Positions 43,494 through 52,646 of a stretch of DNA of 64,000 nucleotides are shown piece by piece. The stretch spans positions 1 through 64,000 of the forward strand of contig NZ_FOAI01000015.1 in NCBI RefSeq assembly GCF_900109705.1, written 5' to 3'. Within the stretch, counting starts at the first letter, position 1, and every line of letters begins with the position of its first letter. Source of the DNA: Roseivivax marinus (GTDB taxonomy: Bacteria; Pseudomonadota; Alphaproteobacteria; Rhodobacterales; Rhodobacteraceae). The notes under the pieces are model-generated. The model made no database searches. It had not been told where the DNA came from and saw nothing but the letters and a program-made list of their open reading frames with translations. The position numbers were made by a program, and so were the translations under genes.

Positions 43494-43513
43494 TCTTCCT
43501 GGCAAGAATATCC
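43494..43513 (-). repeat. Intergenic motif GGATATTCTTGCCAGGAAGA, copy 2
   Basis: On the minus strand this reads GGATATTCTTGCCAGGAAGA, differing at two positions from the motif at 8937-8965. Both copies are in spacers. Confidence 0.4.
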
Positions 43514-43565
43514 GGATCCGCCGTCGCCGTTCGTGTTGGTGCCGGGCTGTCGCGCGTGCTCCGGT

Positions 43566-43973
43566 TCAGCCCTTTTCCGGGGTCAGGTGCTGCGCCGGAG
43601 CATCCCCGGCGTCGGCGGTGTCGAGGGTCGCCCACGTGCTGTCGCTGCTCGGCTCCGGCGGGGTCATGCAGCTGCGGCGGTGCAGGTTCACCTTGCAGAT
43701 GAACTGCGCCGAGATCGGTGCTGTCACGAACAGGAACGCCATGATCAGCGCCTCCTGCAGCGACGGCTCGTCCCGGGCGAACGCACCGAGGATCGACGCC
43801 AGCAGCAGCGCGCCCACGCCAAGCGTACTGGCCTTGGTGGGCGCGTGCAGGCGCTTCATGGCGTCGTCGAGCTTCAGGAGGCCGAACGAGCCTACCAGCG
43901 TGAACACGGCGCCGACCACGAGGCTTATCGTGATGGCGATATCGAGGATGAGGGTCACGGTTTCGGGCGTCAT
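43566..43973 (-). CDS. phaG: Mrp-type Na+(K+)/H+ antiporter subunit G
   Basis: A 135-residue membrane subunit with three hydrophobic helices: LDIAITISLVVGAVFTLVG, TLGVGALLLASIL and ALIMAFLFVTAPISAQ. A polar C-terminal tail of about 35 residues follows. The ATG at 43973 overlaps the F-subunit stop (ATGA). Last gene of the antiporter operon. Confidence 0.92.
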   Translation of the reverse strand: MTPETVTLILDIAITISLVVGAVFTLVGSFGLLKLDDAMKRLHAPTKASTLGVGALLLASILGAFARDEPSLQEALIMAFLFVTAPISAQFICKVNLHRRSCMTPPEPSSDSTWATLDTADAGDAPAQHLTPEKG

Positions 43974-44245
43974 TCGATGATGTCCCCCCGCAGCACGAAC
44001 CGGCAATAGGCCACGGTCGACACGAAGCCGAGCATGGCAACGATCAGCGCGGCCTCGAAGTAGATCTGCGTGCCTTGCGAAATGCCGAGCATGACGATCA
44101 GGCCGATCGCGTTCACGGTCATGGTGTCCAGCGCGAGGATGCGGTCGGCGGTGTGCGGGCCGAGGATCAGGCGCACCATCGCGAGCAGCTGCGCCAGCGA
44201 CACCGCGCCGAAGGCCCCGTAGATGGCATAGTCGACGAAGCTCAT
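43970..44245 (-). CDS. phaF: Mrp-type antiporter subunit F
   Basis: A 91-residue protein with three membrane helices. LVRLILGPHTADRILALDTMTVNAIGLIVML carries the conserved GP-ADRI-ALD block of MrpF/PhaF (split here for length: GPHTADRILALD is the core). Overlaps both E and G genes by ATGA. Confidence 0.93.
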   Translation of the reverse strand: MSFVDYAIYGAFGAVSLAQLLAMVRLILGPHTADRILALDTMTVNAIGLIVMLGISQGTQIYFEAALIVAMLGFVSTVAYCRFVLRGDIIE

Positions 44246-44742
44246 TCGAAGATCTCCTTCAGTCGGCGTTCGTAGCGGTCCTTGATCTCGTCACGGACCT
44301 CCTCTGCGCTTTCGGCGTCGAGCGCATGGACCAGCAGGCAGTGCCCCTCGTCCGACAGGTCGGCCGACACCGTGCCGGGCGTCAGGGTGATGGTCCCCGC
44401 GAGCATGGTGATCGCCTCCGGCCGGCGCAGTTCGAGAGGGATCACGACCCATTTCGGATGCATGGCGGTGTTGGAGCGCGTGACGACGAGCCACGCCACG
44501 GCGACGTTGGCCGCGAGGATGTCCCAGATCACCAGCACAACGTAACGTGCCAGCTTGAACAGGCGCAGGCCGCGCGGCGCGTCGGGCCAGTAGGCGCGCG
44601 TGGTGAGCGGGATCAGGATACCGAGGATCACGCCCATCACGATGCTGCCGAGCGCGATGCTGTTGGCAACAAGGCACCACGTGATGGCCAGCAGAATGGT
44701 CAGCAGAGGATGGGGAAAGACGGCTCGCGCGGCGCGGTTCAT
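44242..44742 (-). CDS. phaE: Mrp-type antiporter subunit E
   Basis: A 166-residue membrane subunit with N-terminal hydrophobic helices and a conserved cytoplasmic ITLTPGTVSADLSDEGHCLL segment, the MrpE hallmark (TLTPGT). C-terminal helix ends KDRYERRLKEIFE. Starts 1 base after the D-subunit stop. Confidence 0.93.
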   Translation of the reverse strand: MNRAARAVFPHPLLTILLAITWCLVANSIALGSIVMGVILGILIPLTTRAYWPDAPRGLRLFKLARYVVLVIWDILAANVAVAWLVVTRSNTAMHPKWVVIPLELRRPEAITMLAGTITLTPGTVSADLSDEGHCLLVHALDAESAEEVRDEIKDRYERRLKEIFE

Positions 44743-44743
44743 G

Positions 44744-46417
44744 TCAGTGCCCCCCTGCTTCTTCTTCGGCCCCGGGTGTCATCTCCGAACCGTGCTCACC
44801 GGCGGCCTCGGTGCCGTGATCGTCGGAACCGTGCCCTCCGTCATACGAGATCTTCTTGCCCTCGGTCTCGAGCACGGTGGTGATGTACGGCTCGGGTGCG
44901 AACAGCTGTGCCGAGGTCGCCGCCATGAACCGGTTGATCGGGCCCGCAAGGACCGTGTGCGCCACGATCAGCGCGATCAGTCCGCCGATGGCGACCAGCG
45001 GCAGGACAGGCTGCCGCTCGGGATGGGCCTCGGGTTTGCTGTCGACGTTGTCCATCTCGGTGCCGGGGTCGTCCTCGAGGTCCTCGGCGGCCTCGCGGGC
45101 CTTCCAGAACACGGTCGAGCCCGCGCGGCTGAAGCCCACCACGGCGACCAGCGAAGTCGACAGGATCACCGCCCAGGCCCAGACCACCTGCGGGCTGTCG
45201 AAGGCGGCGTCGAGGATCAGCAGCTTGCCGAGGAAGCCCGACAGCGGCGGCAGGCCGGTCATCGCGATGGCCGAGGCGAAGAAGAACGCGGCAAGGATGT
45301 TGGCGCCCGGGATCGGTCTGGCGCGGCGCAGTTCGGCACCGGTGCGGCCACGATGCTCGGCCACCAGGTCGACGATCAGGAACAGGGCCGCCGTCGCCAG
45401 GGTCGAGTGAACCACGTAGTAGAGCGCCGCCGCGATGCCGGTCTCGGTGAACAGCGACATGGCTACGGTCAGCATTCCCATGGAGCCGATCACGGCGAAG
45501 GCCACCATGCGGTCGAGCCGCACCGCGCCCAGCACGCCGATCATCCCCACGGCGAGGCCGATCAGCGCCAGCGGCATCAGCCAGGTGTCCAGCAGGCCCT
45601 GCGCGACCCCGAGGTCGGGGCCGAACACCAGCGTGTAGATGCGGATGATCGCATAGGCGCCGACCTTGGTCATGATCGCGAAGAGCGCGGCCACCGGCCC
45701 CGGCGCGTTGGCATAGGACGCCGGCAGCCAGAAGTGCACCGGCGCGATGCCCGCCTTGATCGCGAAAACGATCACCAGAAGCACCGCGGCGGTGCGGATG
45801 CCCGACGACTGCGACGGGACGATCGCCTGCACCCGCTGCGCCAGATCCGCCATGTTGAGGGTGCCGGTCTCGGCATAGATCAGGCCGAGCGCGAACAGGA
45901 AGAGCGTCGAGCCGAGCAGGTTGTAGAGAACGTATTGCGTGCCCGCATGGGTCCGCTGCGTTCCGCCCGAGTGGATCATCAGGCCGTAGCTCGCGATCAG
46001 CAGCACCTCGAAGAACACGAACAGGTTGAACACGTCGCCGGTCAGGAACGCGCCCATGATGCCCATGAGCTGGAACTGGAACAGGGCATGGAAGTGCCGC
46101 CCGCGCGTATCCCAGCCGGTGCCGATCGCATGCAGCAGCACGAAGAATGCCAGCACCGCGGTCAGCAGCACCATCATCGTCGACAGGCGGTCGGCCACCA
46201 GCACGATGCCGAAAGGCGCCTGCCAGTCGCCCAGCTGGTAGATCGAGACGTCCCCGCCGGAAGCCTGCACGAAGAGGCCCACGGCTATGGCGATCAGCGC
46301 CACGGTGCCCGCGACGGAAAAGACCCGCTGCATGGGCGCGTGGAACCGCGTCGCCAGCAGGATGAACGCGGCCAGCATCGCCGGCAGCACGACGGGAGCA
46401 ACGGTCCAGTGGCTCAT
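44744..46417 (-). CDS. phaD: Mrp-type antiporter subunit D
   Basis: A 557-residue proton-pumping-type subunit homologous to NuoM/N, with about 14 membrane helices. The conserved Glu and Lys of the channel are in FFEVLLIASYGLMIHSG and IKAGIAPVHFWLPASYANAP. The C-terminal ~50 residues are His/Glu/Gly-rich (GGHGSDDHGTEAAGEHG), which is unusual and may bind metal. The ATG overlaps the C-subunit stop. Confidence 0.94.
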   Translation of the reverse strand: MSHWTVAPVVLPAMLAAFILLATRFHAPMQRVFSVAGTVALIAIAVGLFVQASGGDVSIYQLGDWQAPFGIVLVADRLSTMMVLLTAVLAFFVLLHAIGTGWDTRGRHFHALFQFQLMGIMGAFLTGDVFNLFVFFEVLLIASYGLMIHSGGTQRTHAGTQYVLYNLLGSTLFLFALGLIYAETGTLNMADLAQRVQAIVPSQSSGIRTAAVLLVIVFAIKAGIAPVHFWLPASYANAPGPVAALFAIMTKVGAYAIIRIYTLVFGPDLGVAQGLLDTWLMPLALIGLAVGMIGVLGAVRLDRMVAFAVIGSMGMLTVAMSLFTETGIAAALYYVVHSTLATAALFLIVDLVAEHRGRTGAELRRARPIPGANILAAFFFASAIAMTGLPPLSGFLGKLLILDAAFDSPQVVWAWAVILSTSLVAVVGFSRAGSTVFWKAREAAEDLEDDPGTEMDNVDSKPEAHPERQPVLPLVAIGGLIALIVAHTVLAGPINRFMAATSAQLFAPEPYITTVLETEGKKISYDGGHGSDDHGTEAAGEHGSEMTPGAEEEAGGH

Positions 46418-46776
46418 TCCGCCTTCTCCAGCTTGCGCACGGCGTCAAGCGCGCCGCCCTGCTCGTCCACGTGGTCGTCGTCCGAGCCGAGATAGGCGCC
46501 GAGCGCGATGACCACGACCACCGCCGTCATCCCGAACGAGATCACGATCGCGGTCAGAACCAGCGCCTGCGGCAGCGGATCGGTGTAGCGCGTCGCCTCG
46601 TCCATCAGGATCGGCGGCGCCGAGACGGTCAGGCGGCCCGACGCGAAGAGGAACACGTTGACGGCATAGGTCAGCATGGCGGTGCCGATGATGACCGGGA
46701 AGGTGCGCAACCGCAGCACGAGGTAGATCCCCGCCGCGGTCAGCACGCCGATGCCGGATGCGACCAGAAGCTCCAT
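46414..46776 (-). CDS. phaC: Mrp-type antiporter subunit C
   Basis: A 120-residue NuoK-like subunit with three helices: LLVASGIGVLTAAGIYLVL, FPVIIGTAMLTYAVNVFLF and LPQALVLTAIVISFGMTAVV. The start at 46776 is 1 base after the AB-subunit stop. Cytosolic tail acidic. Confidence 0.93.
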   Translation of the reverse strand: MELLVASGIGVLTAAGIYLVLRLRTFPVIIGTAMLTYAVNVFLFASGRLTVSAPPILMDEATRYTDPLPQALVLTAIVISFGMTAVVVVIALGAYLGSDDDHVDEQGGALDAVRKLEKAE

Positions 46777-46777
46777 G

Positions 46778-49648
46778 TCAGGCGCCTCCTTCGTTCGTGG
46801 TGCCCCGCGAGGGGTCGATGTCCATGGCGTGCTCGTTGTCCGTGTCGTGGGCCCGTCGGGCCATGCGGCTGAAGCTCTCGAGCGACAGCAGCACGGCGCC
46901 CAGCACAGCGAGGAACACACCGAGGTCGAAGCCCATGGCCGAGGCGACCTCGAACTCCTCGAGCAGCGGCAGCTTGATGTAGGTGAAGGACGAGGTCAGG
47001 AACTCGTGCCCGGTGAACCACGCGCCGATGCCGGTGAGGCCCGCGATCAGCACGCCAGCGCCGACGATCCCGTGGTAGGGATAGCGCTGACGATCCGAGG
47101 CCCAGGCGAAACCCGACGCCATGTATTGCTGCACGATGGCGACCGCGACGACCAGGCCCGCGATGAAGCCGCCGCCCGGCAGGTTGTGCCCGCGCAGGAA
47201 GATGTAGATGCCGATCAGCAGCAGCACCGGCATGATCACGCGGGTCAGCACCACCATCATCAGCGGATGCCGGTCGCCCGCCAGCCGTGTCTGCGGCTCC
47301 CGGTTCAGCAGGCGCGCCCGCACCGGCCCGCCCATCAGCGCCTCGGTCAGCGCGAAGATGACCAGCGCCGCGATGCCAAGCACGATGATCTCGCCGAAGG
47401 TGTCGAACCCCCGGAAGTCCACGAGGATCACGTTGACGACGTTGGTGCCGCCCCCGCCCTTGTAGGAGTTCGCGAGGTGATACTCCGAGATCGGGCTTTC
47501 GACGAAGTCGCGCACCAGCATGTAGAAGGCCAGCATCCCCGCGCCGACGCCGCCCGCCACGGCGATGAGGCCGTCGCGCAGGCGGCGACCCGCGCCGCTT
47601 TCGACCGGGGTCTCCTGCGGCAGGAAGTTCAGCGCCAGCAACATGAGGACGACCGTCACCACCTCGACCGAGATCTGCGTCATGGCAAGGTCGGGCGCCG
47701 AAAAGTAGGCAAAGCCCACCGACACGATCAGGCCGACGATCGCGATCAGGATCAGCGCGGCCAGGCGGTTGCGGTGCTTGAACACGAGGAAGCCCGTCGC
47801 GGCGACCAGCATCGCCCAGGTCGCGACGGCGACCGCCGTCGGCGGATAGACGACGCGGCTGCCCATTCCGGCCTCGCCCGTGACGAAGGCATAGGCGCCC
47901 GCCGCCACCACGAACACGACGAGGATGGCTGCGAAGCGCGTGAACGAGCCGTCATGCAGACCGCAGGTGACCCGCCGGGCCACCCAGACCGCCCCGCCGA
48001 CGATGCCGTCGAAGATCGTCTTGGCCTCGGGGCGCGGGGTGACATCCCAGCCCTTCTGCAGGAACCGGTGCAGGAGCAGCAGCAGGATGCCGCCCGCGAC
48101 GGCCACGCCCGACAGGTAGAGCGGCGGCTTCAACCCGTGCCAGATCGCGAGGTGATAGGACGGCACCTCGGCGGTCGTCCCGAGCACGGCGGCGGTGACG
48201 AACTTGACCAGCGGCTCGGCGAGGAACGGCGCGCAGCCGATGATGACCACCAGCGTCGCCAGGAACGCGGGCGGCAGCCACATGCCGAAATTGGGGTCGT
48301 GCGGATGGCTGGGGTAATCGTCGCGCGTCTTGCCGAAGAAGGTGTGGAAGATGAAGCGGAACGAATAGGCGGCCGAGAACAGCGCGCCGAAGGTGGCCAG
48401 CGCCGGCACCAGCCAGTGCGGACCGAAAAGCTCGGTATGAAGCGCCTCCTCGAGCCACATCTCCTTGGACACGAAGCCGTTGAAGAGCGGGATCCCTGCC
48501 ATCGACAGCGCCGCGACCGTGGCGATGGTCGCCGTCACCGGCATCAGGTGGCGCAGGCCGCCGAGTTTGCGGATGTCACGGGTGTGCGCTTCGTGATCGA
48601 CGATCCCCGCCGACATGAACAGCGCCGCCTTGAACGTCGCGTGGTTGAGGATGTGGAAGATCGCCGTCATCGCGCCGAAGGCCGTCCCCGTGCCCAGAAG
48701 CATGGTGATGAGGCCGAGATGCGAGACGGTGGAAAACGCCAGCAGCGCCTTCAGGTCATGCTTGAAGAACGCGATGACCGCGCCGAGCACGACGGTGATG
48801 AGCCCTGCCCCGGTGACCAGCCAGAACCACGCCTCGGACCCCGACAGCACCGGCCAGAGCCGCGCCATCAGGAAGATCCCCGCCTTCACCATTGTCGCCG
48901 AATGCAGGTACGCCGAGACCGGCGTCGGCGCGGCCATGGCGTGCGGCAGCCAGAAGTGGAATGGGAACTGCGCCGACTTGGTGAAGCAGCCGATCAGGAT
49001 CAGGATCAGCGCCGGCAGGTAAAGGTCCGAGGACTGGATCGCCTCGCGGTTCTGCAGGATCTCGGTGAGGTCGTAGCTGCCCGCGATGTTGCCGAGGATC
49101 AGCATCCCGCCGATCAGCGCGAGGCCGCCCATGCCGGTCACGGTCAGCGCCATCCGCGCGCCCTGCCGGCCTTCCTTGAGATGCTTCCAGTAGCCGATCA
49201 GCAGGAAGGACGACAGCGATGTCAGCTCCCAGAAGATCAGCAGAAGCAGGATGTTGTCGGACAGGACGATGCCCACCATCGCGCCCTGGAAGAGCAGCAG
49301 GTAGGTGAAGAACTCGCCCATGTCGTCGTTGCGCGACAGGTAGTAGCGCCCGTAGACGATGATGAGGCAGCCGATCCCGAGGATCAGGCTGGCGAAGAAC
49401 GCGCCCAGCGGATCGAGGAAGAAGGTGACGTTCAATCCCAGCTCGGGCAGCCAGTCGATCCGCGCGGTAACGGTCTCGCCCGACAGAAGCGCGGGGAAGT
49501 TCGAGACCAGCCCGACGAGGGCCAGCACGGTGACGGACAGGGTACCCAGCGCGCAGGTCCGGCGACCGGCCTGAACGAGGATCGGCGGCAACAGCGCCCC
49601 CAGGAAGGGCATCAAGACGACGAGGATCAGGGACAAGGTCGCTCCCAC
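46778..49648 (-). CDS. phaAB: Mrp-type antiporter fused subunit A/B
   Basis: A 956-residue membrane protein joining MrpA (NuoL-like, about 1-780) and MrpB (about 800-930), as in group-2 Pha systems of alphaproteobacteria. Conserved channel blocks: FWELTSLSSFLLIGYW, FTKSAQFPFHFWLPHAMAAPTP, STVSHLGLITMLLG; the B part has IFLRGHNLPGGGFIAGLV. Annotated from the GTG at 49648; a TTG four codons in has better ribosome-site spacing (GGGAG). With C-G it exchanges Na+ or K+ for H+ and supports pH and salt tolerance. First gene of the operon. Confidence 0.93.
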   Translation of the reverse strand: MGATLSLILVVLMPFLGALLPPILVQAGRRTCALGTLSVTVLALVGLVSNFPALLSGETVTARIDWLPELGLNVTFFLDPLGAFFASLILGIGCLIIVYGRYYLSRNDDMGEFFTYLLLFQGAMVGIVLSDNILLLLIFWELTSLSSFLLIGYWKHLKEGRQGARMALTVTGMGGLALIGGMLILGNIAGSYDLTEILQNREAIQSSDLYLPALILILIGCFTKSAQFPFHFWLPHAMAAPTPVSAYLHSATMVKAGIFLMARLWPVLSGSEAWFWLVTGAGLITVVLGAVIAFFKHDLKALLAFSTVSHLGLITMLLGTGTAFGAMTAIFHILNHATFKAALFMSAGIVDHEAHTRDIRKLGGLRHLMPVTATIATVAALSMAGIPLFNGFVSKEMWLEEALHTELFGPHWLVPALATFGALFSAAYSFRFIFHTFFGKTRDDYPSHPHDPNFGMWLPPAFLATLVVIIGCAPFLAEPLVKFVTAAVLGTTAEVPSYHLAIWHGLKPPLYLSGVAVAGGILLLLLHRFLQKGWDVTPRPEAKTIFDGIVGGAVWVARRVTCGLHDGSFTRFAAILVVFVVAAGAYAFVTGEAGMGSRVVYPPTAVAVATWAMLVAATGFLVFKHRNRLAALILIAIVGLIVSVGFAYFSAPDLAMTQISVEVVTVVLMLLALNFLPQETPVESGAGRRLRDGLIAVAGGVGAGMLAFYMLVRDFVESPISEYHLANSYKGGGGTNVVNVILVDFRGFDTFGEIIVLGIAALVIFALTEALMGGPVRARLLNREPQTRLAGDRHPLMMVVLTRVIMPVLLLIGIYIFLRGHNLPGGGFIAGLVVAVAIVQQYMASGFAWASDRQRYPYHGIVGAGVLIAGLTGIGAWFTGHEFLTSSFTYIKLPLLEEFEVASAMGFDLGVFLAVLGAVLLSLESFSRMARRAHDTDNEHAMDIDPSRGTTNEGGA

Positions 49649-49736
49649 CGTGGCTGGATCACTGACCCTTGATGCGGAAGTTTCCCCCTAGCCTCAAGTC
49701 CTAGGGCCCGATTTTCGGTTCGGTTTCGCCCTTCGC

Positions 49737-49752
49737 ATCGCGGTTTCGCGAT
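49737..49752. promoter_or_regulatory. Palindrome upstream of the antiporter operon
   Basis: Perfect inverted repeat ATCGCG/CGCGAT with a GTTT centre in the 236-bp divergent region between phaAB and the GntR gene. A candidate operator or hairpin; owner unknown. Confidence 0.3.
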
Positions 49753-49830
49753 AACATTCGGGTCAGGTGACGCGGGGACAGGCTACGGAAAGCAAATCCT
49801 GACGCGAGGCTTTCGGCAACAAACCGTCAC

Positions 49831-49841
49831 TTGTCAGACAA
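49831..49841. promoter_or_regulatory. FCD-type GntR operator
   Basis: TTGTCAGACAA is a perfect inverted repeat matching the FadR/FCD-subfamily pattern TNGTNNNACNA. It lies 44-54 bases before the start of the GntR-amidohydrolase fusion, which has an FCD domain, so autoregulation is likely. Confidence 0.65.
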
Positions 49842-49884
49842 CTGATAATCTGTTTGTCTCAGCTCAATTCGCCGGAGTCGCTTC

Positions 49885-51516
49885 ATGTCGATGACCTTTC
49901 ACAAGCTTTCGCGGCCGAAATCCCTCCCCGAGGAGATCGCGCAGCAGATCCGCGACCAGATCGCGGCGGGCGACCTCGCCCCGGGCGCACGGCTGCCCAG
50001 CGAGGCGCGGCTTCAGGCCGAGTTCGACGTCGGCCGCAGCGCCGTGCGCGAGGCGATCTCGCGGCTCAAGGACGACGGGCTCGTGGTCACCCGGCAGGGC
50101 GTCGGTGCCTTCGTGGCCGAAGACCCGCACGGCTCGAAGTTCCGCATCCAGAGCACGGGCCCGGACCTGATGACGGGGCTGCGCTACATCCTCGAGATGC
50201 GGCTCGAGATCGAGGTGGCGGTGGCCGGCATGGCCGCGCGACGGCGCTCGAAATCCGACCTGCGCCGTCTCGGTGACGCCGTGGCCGCGCTGTCGGCAGC
50301 GGTGGAGCGGCAGGACGGCCAGCCCGAAGCGGCCCAGCGCGCGTTCTGGTCCGCCGTCGCCGCGGCGGCGCGCAATCCGCACATGAACGACCTGATCCGC
50401 TACCTCGAGGGCCGCTTCGCCGACCGGCTCCAGACGGTGCGGGTGCCGCAGGCCGGCCAGGGCGCCGAGCTGGTTGCCGAATACGAGACGATCCGCGCCG
50501 CCATCGCGGCAGGCGATCCGGACAAGGCCCGCCGCGCGGCGTGGCGACACCTGTTGCGCGCCGCCGACCGCCTGGGTCTGCGCGGGCTGCAGGGATGGGA
50601 TGAAAGCAGGATGACGGTGATCGGAGACATGACAGAGACCGAGATTCCGCGCTGCGCCGCGGCCGACCCGGCGCCGCGGCCCGCGCGCTTCACGCCGCCC
50701 CCGGGCAGCTGCGACTGCCACGCGCACGTCTTCGGCCCGGCCGAGACCTATCCTTACGTGCACGGGCGCACCTACACGCCGCCCGACGCGCCGCTCGCGC
50801 AGTACCGCAAGATGCTCGACACGTTGGGCATCGACCGCGGCGTGATCGTGCAGCCCAGCGTCTATGGCACCGACAACCGCGCCACGCTCGACGCCGTGCG
50901 CGCGGGCGGCGACCGCTACCGCGCCGTGGTGGTGGTGGACGAGGAGGTGACCGAGGCCGAGCTCGAACGGATGCACGCCGCCGGTGCGCGCGGCGTCCGG
51001 GTGAACCTGATCTTCCGGTCGGGCATCGAGGTGTCCGACGTGCGCAAGCTCGCCGACAAGATCGCGCCGCTCGACTGGCACATGCAGCTCCTGATCGACG
51101 TGTCGGAGTTCGCCGACCTGCGCGACACGTTGGGCTCGCTGCCCGTGGACACGGTGATCGACCATATCGGCCACATGCCGACCTCGCGCGGCGTGGATCA
51201 TCCGGGCTTTCGCGACATGCTCGCGCTGCTGCGCGACGGGCGCAGCTGGGTGAAGCTTTCGGGCAGCTACCGGATCACGTCCGAGACCGAGACGCCCTAC
51301 AAGGACGTGGCGCCTCTCGCCCGCGCCATCGTGGAGGCCAACCCCGACCGCGTGCTCTGGGCGACGGACTGGCCCCACCCCTACGTGAACGTGCCGATGC
51401 CCAATGATGGCGCGCTGCTGGACATGCTCGCCGACTGGGTGCCGGACGAGGAGACGCGCCGCCGCATCCTCGTGGACAACCCGGCCCGGCTTTACGGCTT
51501 CGACCCCGTGGCCTGA
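49885..51516 (+). CDS. GntR (FCD) regulator fused to PDC-hydrolase-like amidohydrolase
   Basis: A 543-residue single open frame. Residues ~10-75 are a GntR winged helix (EEIAQQIRDQIAAGDLAPG, GRSAVREAISRLKDDGLV), and ~95-240 an FCD ligand domain. From about 270 there is a complete COG3618 amidohydrolase with metal ligands His279/His281 in CDCHAHVFGP, DHIGHMPTSRG and the catalytic Asp in VLWATDWPHPY. The two halves are normally separate proteins. Internal ATGs at 50611 and 50629 (residue 249) could start the enzyme alone. The downstream TRAP transporter suggests hydrolysis of a lactone or pyrone dicarboxylate-type substrate and its sensing. A one-base indel at the junction could mimic the fusion. 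Confidence 0.85.
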   Translation: MSMTFHKLSRPKSLPEEIAQQIRDQIAAGDLAPGARLPSEARLQAEFDVGRSAVREAISRLKDDGLVVTRQGVGAFVAEDPHGSKFRIQSTGPDLMTGLRYILEMRLEIEVAVAGMAARRRSKSDLRRLGDAVAALSAAVERQDGQPEAAQRAFWSAVAAAARNPHMNDLIRYLEGRFADRLQTVRVPQAGQGAELVAEYETIRAAIAAGDPDKARRAAWRHLLRAADRLGLRGLQGWDESRMTVIGDMTETEIPRCAAADPAPRPARFTPPPGSCDCHAHVFGPAETYPYVHGRTYTPPDAPLAQYRKMLDTLGIDRGVIVQPSVYGTDNRATLDAVRAGGDRYRAVVVVDEEVTEAELERMHAAGARGVRVNLIFRSGIEVSDVRKLADKIAPLDWHMQLLIDVSEFADLRDTLGSLPVDTVIDHIGHMPTSRGVDHPGFRDMLALLRDGRSWVKLSGSYRITSETETPYKDVAPLARAIVEANPDRVLWATDWPHPYVNVPMPNDGALLDMLADWVPDEETRRRILVDNPARLYGFDPVA

Positions 51517-51563
51517 CCGGGCCCGGGACAACTTCACCACCATTCATGACGGGAGGAGACCCC

Positions 51564-52568
51564 ATGAACATCATCGCGAAGACATCCGCCGCCGCCCTGC
51601 TCGCCGCTGGCGCCCTTGCGGGCACCGTGACCGGGGCCGCCGCGCAGGACGTGACCATGCGGATCGGCTGGACGACCTCGGACGGCGAGGCGGACCCCTA
51701 CGCCATCGCCGCACGCCAGATTCAGGCCGAGCTCGAAGAGCGCGCGCCGGGCGTGTTCGACGTGGAATTCTTTCCCAACAACCAGCTCGGCGACGAGAAG
51801 CAGATGATCGAGGCGCTGCAGTTCGGCACGCTCGATCTGGGCATCATCACCAACGCGCCGGTGGGCAACGTCGAACCCGCGTTCCAGATCCTCGACATGC
51901 CGTTCCTCTTCCCCGACGAGGAAGCCGCGCACGAGGCGCTGGACGGAGAACTGGGCGACGAGCTGATGTCGCGGCTTGAAGGGTCCGGCATCGTCGGGCT
52001 GGGCTTCGCCGAGGGTGGCTTCCGCAACATGATCAACAACGCCCGCCCGATCCAGCAGCCGGACGACGTCGAGGGCGTCAAGTTCCGGGTGATGCAGAAT
52101 CCGGTCTTCATCGACATGTTCCAGTCGCTCGGCGGCAACGCCGTGCCGATGGCCTGGGGCGAGACGTTCACCGCCGCGCAGCAGGGCACCATCGACGGCC
52201 TCGAGATCCCGCTCGCCGTGATCGCGTCCAACAAGTACGCCGACGTGGTCGAGTACCTGTCGCTTACCCAGCACACCTACTCGGCACTCGACATCCTCGC
52301 CTCCGAGCGGTTCCTCTCGGGCCTTTCGGACGAGCAGCGCACCACCGTCACCGAAGCCGTGGACGCCGCGATCGAGACCCAGCGCCAGACGGTGCAGGAG
52401 AACGCCGACGCGGTGCTCGCACACCTCGAGGAAGCCGGCATGACGATCAACGAGATCGAGGACCCCGAGGCGTTCCGCGAGAAGGTCAAGCCGGTCTACG
52501 ACTCGTTCCGCGACGACATCGGCTCGGACCTCGTGGACATGGCACTCGGCCAGTCCGGCTCCGAGTGA
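51564..52568 (+). CDS. TRAP transporter substrate-binding protein DctP
   Basis: A 334-residue DctP-type periplasmic protein. A signal peptide is cut after AAAQ. Visible features: FFPNNQLGDEKQMIEALQFGTLDLG, PFLFPDEEAAHEAL, and VKFRVMQNPVFIDMFQSLGGNAVPMAW containing the substrate-carboxylate Arg (VKFRVMQ). GGGAGGAG precedes the ATG at 51564. A strong hairpin follows. The ligand is likely an organic acid matching the upstream hydrolase. Confidence 0.92.
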   Translation: MNIIAKTSAAALLAAGALAGTVTGAAAQDVTMRIGWTTSDGEADPYAIAARQIQAELEERAPGVFDVEFFPNNQLGDEKQMIEALQFGTLDLGIITNAPVGNVEPAFQILDMPFLFPDEEAAHEALDGELGDELMSRLEGSGIVGLGFAEGGFRNMINNARPIQQPDDVEGVKFRVMQNPVFIDMFQSLGGNAVPMAWGETFTAAQQGTIDGLEIPLAVIASNKYADVVEYLSLTQHTYSALDILASERFLSGLSDEQRTTVTEAVDAAIETQRQTVQENADAVLAHLEEAGMTINEIEDPEAFREKVKPVYDSFRDDIGSDLVDMALGQSGSE

Positions 52569-52591
52569 TCTCTGCCACCTGACGCTAGACA

Positions 52592-52618
52592 CGGGCGGGC
52601 CGGCGCACGGCCCGCCCG
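52592..52618 (+). terminator. Hairpin between dctP and dctQ
   Basis: Perfect 11-bp stem CGGGCGGGCCG/CGGCCCGCCCG with a GCGCA loop. No T-run. Likely sets a surplus of binding protein over membrane subunits. Confidence 0.6.
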
Positions 52619-52646
52619 ATCACCGACCGAAGGGGGAGGTCGACCG

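Noticed and set aside
46751-49672. 973-codon plus-strand open frame opposite phaAB
   Set aside because: Highly charged, repetitive antisense translation of a membrane protein gene; not a real protein.
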